64,000 nucleotides of DNA from Dehalococcoidia bacterium (GTDB lineage Bacteria > Chloroflexota > Dehalococcoidia > Bin125). The notes beneath the pieces are model-generated. The model saw only the letters and a list, made by a program, of their open reading frames with translations. It did no database searches and was not told where the DNA came from. Positions 60,248-64,000 of the stretch are shown piece by piece. Position 1 is the stretch's first letter. Each line of letters starts with the position of its first letter. The stretch is from assembly GCA_022825855.1 (NCBI GenBank), contig JAJDWB010000011.1, positions 1-64,000 of the forward strand. Direction: 5' to 3'. The position numbers and the translations under genes were made by a program.

Positions 60248-61672
60248 CTAACCGATGCGCACCGCTTCGGTGGGGAAGCGGAAGTGTTCGCGGGGCCGGT
60301 CGGGGATCAGGCTGGTGATCACGAGCGGTCCGAGTCGGCCGACGAACATCATCAGGATCAGGATATTGGCTCCGGCCTGGGTGGCGGCCTGGGATGCGCC
60401 CTGGGACCAGCCGCAGTTGGCGAGGGCGGACATCACGTCGAAGGCGGCCGGCAGGACGTCGATGTGGGGGTCGACGGCGATGAAGACGAGCAGACCGAAG
60501 GCGTATCCGCCGAGCGCGATCAGGACCAGCGCGTTGGCTCTGAGCACGACGGAGGAGGGAATCTCGCGTCCGAAGGCGACCACGCGGGCGGAGCCGATCA
60601 GGGCGGAGAGGACGCCAAACATGACGACCATGAAGGAGCCGATCTTGATGCCCGAGGCGGTCGAGGTCGATGCGCCGCCGATGAACATGAGGATGATCAT
60701 GGCCAGGGAGGTGTCGGCGCCGGCCTGGTCGAGCGGGGCGGTGGTCATGCCGGTGGTGCGGTTGACGGAGAGGAAGAGCGAGTTGACCAGCTTGGAGCCG
60801 ACGCTCTGGTCGGCGAAGAGTCGCGACCAGTCGGCGATCAGGAAGAAGGCCATGCCGACGACGAGCAGCAGGCTCATGCCGGTGACGACGAGGCGGGTGT
60901 CGAGGCTCCAGCGGCGGCGGGGCTGGCGCAGGTTGAAGACGGTGAGGAAGGAGAGCGAGCCGAGGAAGGCGGAGACACCCATGACGAGCATGGGCCAGGC
61001 GTCGTGGGCCTGGCCGATGAAGCTGTTGCTGCCGCCCATCAGGTCGAAGCCGGCGTTGTTGAAGGCGGAGATGGCGTGGTAGATGGAGAGCCAGATCGCG
61101 CGCTCGGGGGAGATGCCGCCGGGCTGCTCGATGAGGAACCAGGGCAGCAGGAGGACGAAGGTGATGAACTCGATCACGGCGGTGTAGATCATCACGCGGC
61201 GGAGGAGGACCGATGCGCCGGAGCCGTCGACTCCGGTGGTCATCAGCTCGAGGCCGAAGAACTGGCGGCCGCGCATGCCGAGGCGCTGTCCGGCCAGGAC
61301 GATCAGGACGCCGGCGTAGATGGTGACGCCCAGCCCGCCGAGCTGGAACAGGGCGAGGGTGACCAGCTCGCCAAAGTTGGAGAAGGTCTCCTGGGTGTCG
61401 AATCGGGTCAGTCCGGTGACGCTGACGGCGGAGACCGAGGTGAACAAGGCATCGAGGAAGGGGATCGACTCGCCGCTCTGTGAGGAGACCGGCAGGTGCA
61501 GGATTGCGCCGCCGAGCAGCATGACCAGGCCGAAGAGCACCACCACCATCCAGGAGCGCGGGGTGATGCGGATGCGCCGCCGACGCTCCGCCCGCACCCG
61601 CTCCGGCTGCAGCCGCACCCGCCGCAGCACCACATCGCCCGGTCGACGGCGATATCCCCGTTGCTGACTCAT
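60248..61672 (-). CDS. trkH: TrkH/KtrB potassium transporter subunit
   Basis: A 474-residue membrane protein with the four-fold P-loop architecture of the Trk/Ktr/HKT superfamily. The filter Gly of each repeat is visible: SVTGLTRFD, SAFNNAGFDLM, NRTTGMTTA and ALANCGWSQG. An Arg-rich cytoplasmic N-terminus precedes the first helix. It imports potassium, and in KtrB-like forms sodium drives uptake. ATG 61672 has GGGAGG upstream and begins the normal N-terminus. It is transcribed with trkA. Confidence 0.92.
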   Translation of the reverse strand: MSQQRGYRRRPGDVVLRRVRLQPERVRAERRRRIRITPRSWMVVVLFGLVMLLGGAILHLPVSSQSGESIPFLDALFTSVSAVSVTGLTRFDTQETFSNFGELVTLALFQLGGLGVTIYAGVLIVLAGQRLGMRGRQFFGLELMTTGVDGSGASVLLRRVMIYTAVIEFITFVLLLPWFLIEQPGGISPERAIWLSIYHAISAFNNAGFDLMGGSNSFIGQAHDAWPMLVMGVSAFLGSLSFLTVFNLRQPRRRWSLDTRLVVTGMSLLLVVGMAFFLIADWSRLFADQSVGSKLVNSLFLSVNRTTGMTTAPLDQAGADTSLAMIILMFIGGASTSTASGIKIGSFMVVMFGVLSALIGSARVVAFGREIPSSVVLRANALVLIALGGYAFGLLVFIAVDPHIDVLPAAFDVMSALANCGWSQGASQAATQAGANILILMMFVGRLGPLVITSLIPDRPREHFRFPTEAVRIG

Positions 61673-61784
61673 CCACCACCCTCCCAAGTCGGAGTGTATG
61701 CCTCCGGTGTACACCGGTATTCGGCGAGTCATAAGCGATCGCGGACTCAGTTTGCCAGGGGGAGCGCTCGACTAGCGTGTGCTC

Positions 61785-62213
61785 ATGGCCGACGACCCGC
61801 TGCGCATCCTGGTGATCTGCACGGGCAATCGGGCCCGGTCGCAGATGGCGCACGGCTGGTTGCGCGCGCTGGGCGGCGAGCGGGTGGCGATCTCCAGCGC
61901 CGGGACGGAGCCCAAGGGCGTGCATCCGCTGGCGATACGGGTGATGGCGGAGGCCGGGATCGACATCTCCGAGCACACCTCGGACCACGTCGACCGCTAC
62001 GTGGGCGACGAGTTCGACCTGGTGCTGACGGTCTGCGACGCGGCGCGCGAGTCCTGTCCGGTGTTTCCCGGCGCGCGTCGCAGCCTGCATCGGTCGTTCG
62101 AGGACCCGGACTATCCGGAGTTGAGCGAGTCGGAATTGACGGCCGTGTTCCGTCGAATCCGCGACGAGATCGGCGAGTTCAGCCGCGAGCTGCTGCGCCG
62201 AGAGCTGGGGTAG
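61785..62213 (+). CDS. arsC: Arsenate reductase, thioredoxin-coupled (low-MW phosphatase fold)
   Basis: A 142-residue protein of the low-molecular-weight tyrosine phosphatase/ArsC family. The phosphate loop CTGNRARSQMA (C-x5-R) is at the N-terminus. The pair of Cys in VCDAARESCPVFPG fits the disulfide relay of thioredoxin-dependent ArsC and separates it from pure phosphatases. It reduces arsenate to arsenite. No ars operon genes are adjacent, so arsenite export must be encoded elsewhere. Divergent from trkH. Confidence 0.87.
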   Translation: MADDPLRILVICTGNRARSQMAHGWLRALGGERVAISSAGTEPKGVHPLAIRVMAEAGIDISEHTSDHVDRYVGDEFDLVLTVCDAARESCPVFPGARRSLHRSFEDPDYPELSESELTAVFRRIRDEIGEFSRELLRRELG

Positions 62214-62220
62214 CCTGCCC

Positions 62221-62283
62221 ACAGCGTCTACAGCATCCACAAGACCCACAAGTCTCACGAGACCCACGAGATGCGCGAGATGC
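62221..62283 (+). repeat. Degenerate 9-bp tandem repeat
   Basis: Seven consecutive 9-base units starting ACAGCGTCT, ACAGCATCC, ACAAGACCC, ACAAGTCTC, ACGAGACCC, ACGAGATGC, GCGAGATGC. It fills the gap between arsC and the aminotransferase gene. In the arsC frame beyond the stop it would read as a His-x-x repeat. Confidence 0.7.
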
Positions 62284-62307
62284 ACCTGGGGACGGAGGGC
62301 GTCGAGC

Positions 62308-63504
62308 ATGGCGATTGCGGCAGAGATTCGGCAGGGGATGGAAGAGAGTTCCTGGATCCGGCGGATGTTCGAGCTGGGGATCGAGCTGAGGCAAGAGCGG
62401 GGGGCGGAGAACGTCTTTGACCTTTCGCTGGGCAATCCGATCACGGAGCCGCCGGCGGAGTTCTTCGACGAGCTGCGCCGGTTTGCCGGCGCGGACACGC
62501 CGGGCGCGCACCGCTACATGCCCAATGCCGGCTACGTGGAGACCCGGCAGGCGGTGGCGGATTCGCTCTCGGAGGAGACCGGCCTGGACTATGGAGCGAA
62601 CGAGATTGTGATGACGGTCGGCGCGGCGGCGGGACTGAACGTGATCATCCACTCGCTCTGCAACCGAGGCGACGAGGTGGTGATCCTGGCGCCGTACTTC
62701 GGCGAGTACTTCTTCTACGCGACCAATCACGGGGCGGCGCCGGTGGTGGTCGGCTGCGACGCGGAGTTCACGCCGGATCTGGCCGAACTGGAGGCGAAGC
62801 TGTCGCCGCGGACGCGGCTGGTGATCGTCAACTCGCCCAACAATCCGTCGGGCGCGATGTACCCGCAGTCGTTGATTGCCGAGCTGGCGCGGCTGCTGGA
62901 GGCGAAGTCGGCCGAGTTCGGCACGGACATCTTCCTGGTCAGCGACGAGCCGTACCGCAAGATCCTGTTCGACGAGCACGTGTATCCGTTCCCGCAGCTT
63001 GCGTATTCGCGGACGCTGACGGTGACGTCGCACGCCAAGGATTTGGCGCTGCCCGGGGAGCGGATTGGCTACATCGCGGTGCATCCCGAGTATGCGGCAA
63101 CGTCGGGCGGGGCGGAGTTGCTGGACGCGATGATCTTCTGCAACCGGGTGCTGGGTTTCGTCAATGCGCCGGCGATCATGCAGCACGTGGTGCGGCATCT
63201 GCAGGCGGTGACGATCGACACGTCGGATTATCGGCGCAAGCGGGACTATCTGTACGAGGTGTTGACCGGCGCGGGCTACCGGGTGCGCAAGCCCGAGGGG
63301 GCGTTCTACATGTTCCCGGAGTCGCCGGTGGCGGACGAACTGGAACTGGTGGCGGCGCTGCAGCGTCACGGGGTGCTGGTGGTGCCGGGGCGCGGGTTCG
63401 GGATGGAGGGCTACTTCCGGATTTCGTACTGCGTGGAGCAGCGAGACCTGGAGGGGGCGGCGCCCGGGTTTGCGGCGGCGATGTCGGAGTTGACAGGCGA
63501 GTAG
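62308..63504 (+). CDS. Class I/II pyridoxal-phosphate aminotransferase
   Basis: A 398-residue fold-type I enzyme. YMPNAGYVETRQAVADSL, NSPNNPSGAMYP, SDEPYRKILFDE, and the Schiff-base region SHAKDLALPGERIGYIAV (Lys) are in order. The Arg that holds the substrate carboxylate is in YFRISYCV near the C-terminus. It differs from the AspAT at 15599 and fits the broad-specificity group (Ala/Asp/branched-chain type). The substrate is unknown. It starts 95 bases after arsC and ends before tRNA-Glu. Confidence 0.88.
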   Translation: MAIAAEIRQGMEESSWIRRMFELGIELRQERGAENVFDLSLGNPITEPPAEFFDELRRFAGADTPGAHRYMPNAGYVETRQAVADSLSEETGLDYGANEIVMTVGAAAGLNVIIHSLCNRGDEVVILAPYFGEYFFYATNHGAAPVVVGCDAEFTPDLAELEAKLSPRTRLVIVNSPNNPSGAMYPQSLIAELARLLEAKSAEFGTDIFLVSDEPYRKILFDEHVYPFPQLAYSRTLTVTSHAKDLALPGERIGYIAVHPEYAATSGGAELLDAMIFCNRVLGFVNAPAIMQHVVRHLQAVTIDTSDYRRKRDYLYEVLTGAGYRVRKPEGAFYMFPESPVADELELVAALQRHGVLVVPGRGFGMEGYFRISYCVEQRDLEGAAPGFAAAMSELTGE

Positions 63505-63551
63505 CCGGTCTGCGGCAGCGATCTGGTCGCGGTGTAAGCTGAGAACTGGTC

Positions 63552-63627
63552 GGCCCTATCGTCTAGAGGCCTAGGACGCCAGCCTTTCAAGCTGGTAGCA
63601 CGGGTTCGAATCCCGTTGGGGCCACCA
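63552..63627 (+). tRNA. tRNA-Glu(TTC)
   Basis: 76 bases with encoded CCA. Acceptor stem GGCCCTA/TGGGGCC, anticodon TTC in loop CTTTCAA, T-arm CGGGTTCGAATCCCG. The stem pairings are standard (one G-T pair in the acceptor). Confidence 0.95.
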
Positions 63628-63667
63628 GTTTCTGGTCGGCCTACGTGTACCGAACTGCGAACTTGAT

Positions 63668-63724
63668 CGTCTGTGGGACGACTGGCGCGGTTGCAGGCGG
63701 GTGCATTCGATCCTGCAACAGACG
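63668..63724 (+). other. Structured spacer after tRNA-Glu
   Basis: CGTCTG (63668-63673) pairs with CAGACG (63719-63724), and inside it TTGCAGG (63691-63697) pairs with CCTGCAA (63712-63718). There is no T-run. It may be a processing or termination structure for the tRNA, or part of the promoter region of the antitoxin gene that follows. Confidence 0.35.
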
Positions 63725-63767
63725 GTCTGGGCATCAGCCAGCCGTTCCGTCTAGATTAGATGCCACC

Positions 63768-64000
63768 ATGTGTGACTGGCCCTTGCAGGACGCCAAGAAT
63801 CGCCCGAGCGCCGTGGGTTGACGCCGCGCTCGCCGGCGATCCGCAGCGCGTCACGCGGCGCGGTAAGCCCGCAGTCGTGGTGCTTGCGGTGGACGAATAC
63901 GAGCGCCTCCGCCGAATAGAGCAAACTAACGCGCCCACACTTGCCGAGCTGCTACTCGAGATGCCACGACACGGCCCGGAGTTCGAACGCCTGAGCCTGC
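63768..64000 (+). pseudogene. Phd/YefM-type antitoxin, frameshifted and cut by the window end
   Basis: ATG 63768 opens MCDWPLQDAKNRPSAVG and then hits TGA at 63819. Shifting by one base, the frame continues VDAALAGDPQRVTRRG, KPAVVVLAVDEYERLRR, and an acidic tail to the window edge. Together these match a full Phd/YefM antitoxin (usual text: LQDAKNRFSEVVDAAL...). One extra G in the GGG run at 63815-63817 explains the break. It may be a real pseudogene, a sequencing error or slippage. The toxin partner, if any, lies beyond the window. Confidence 0.7.

Noticed and set aside
63552-63760. Integration site at tRNA-Glu
   Set aside because: No second copy of the tRNA 3' end is present in the window and no integrase is visible.
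63756-63938. 60-residue minus-strand frame near the right end
   Set aside because: It is antisense to the Phd-type antitoxin sequence, which is the clear family match.

Overview
This is a GC-rich chromosomal segment (about 65% GC by eye) from a bacterium that looks like a heterotrophic Chloroflexota, most like the Dehalococcoidia/SAR202 side. That assignment is inference. It rests on gene content: repeated LLM-type flavin monooxygenases, four CaiB/BaiF CoA-transferases, a phytanoyl-CoA dioxygenase-like enzyme, twin-arginine lipoprotein solute-binding proteins, and a 23S rRNA gene with no 16S beside it. There is no prophage, transposase or CRISPR array. The segment carries many short palindromic repeats and several toxin-antitoxin modules. 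It also has three kinds of eukaryotic-like repeat protein (ankyrin, plant-type LRR, putative-Ig), a mix often described for host-associated bacteria.

1-9 kb: the start of an unknown gene, a MntA/HepT toxin-antitoxin pair, a PhyH dioxygenase, an oligopeptide-type ABC importer (binding protein and two permeases, no ATPases), a zinc alcohol dehydrogenase, a nitroreductase, a Rid-family protein and a SnoaL-like protein. 9-20 kb: an acyltransferase-LysM-SGNH fusion, an orphan carboxyltransferase (MccB type), an NHL propeller, a RibD-C reductase, an OsmC-type peroxidase whose catalytic Cys codon is UGA (probable selenoprotein), an aspartate aminotransferase, a lipoprotein cytochrome c and two tandem CaiB/BaiF CoA-transferases. 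20-34 kb: an enoyl-CoA hydratase, a plant-type LRR protein, a DUF899-like protein, a tightly coupled MaoC/MaoC/ketopantoate-reductase-like operon, LLM oxidoreductases, alpha/beta hydrolases, an S9 peptidase carrying a repeat element inside its reading frame, an MFS exporter and a second nitroreductase.

34-48 kb: an Ig-like surface protein, two tandem LLM oxidoreductases, a PIN toxin-antitoxin pair, an epoxide-hydrolase-like protein, a DinB protein, two ankyrin proteins, a sarcosine-oxidase-like flavoprotein, a second ketopantoate-reductase-like protein, and a HigA-like antitoxin coupled to a DUF4365 nuclease-like protein. 48-56 kb: a family-6 DNA glycosylase, two very similar CoA-transferases flanking a tandem-duplicated periplasmic binding protein split by an amber codon, an HTH protein with a proline-rich tail, a DUF169 protein and a HigBA pair. 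56-64 kb: a 23S-tRNA(Met) transcription unit with promoter, processing stem and terminator, a TrkH/TrkA potassium system, an arsenate reductase, an aminotransferase, tRNA-Glu and a frameshifted Phd-type antitoxin.

Taken together, the metabolic genes suggest activation of carboxylic acids as CoA thioesters (CoA-transferases), their turnover (enoyl-CoA hydratase, MaoC, carboxyltransferase) and oxidative attack on recalcitrant organic compounds (LLM monooxygenases, nitroreductases, epoxide hydrolase, PhyH). The items most worth a second look are the in-frame UGA in the OsmC gene, the amber-split duplicated binding protein, the repeat inside the peptidase gene, the 10-bp phased motif array at 28.3 kb and the HigA/DUF4365 pair.
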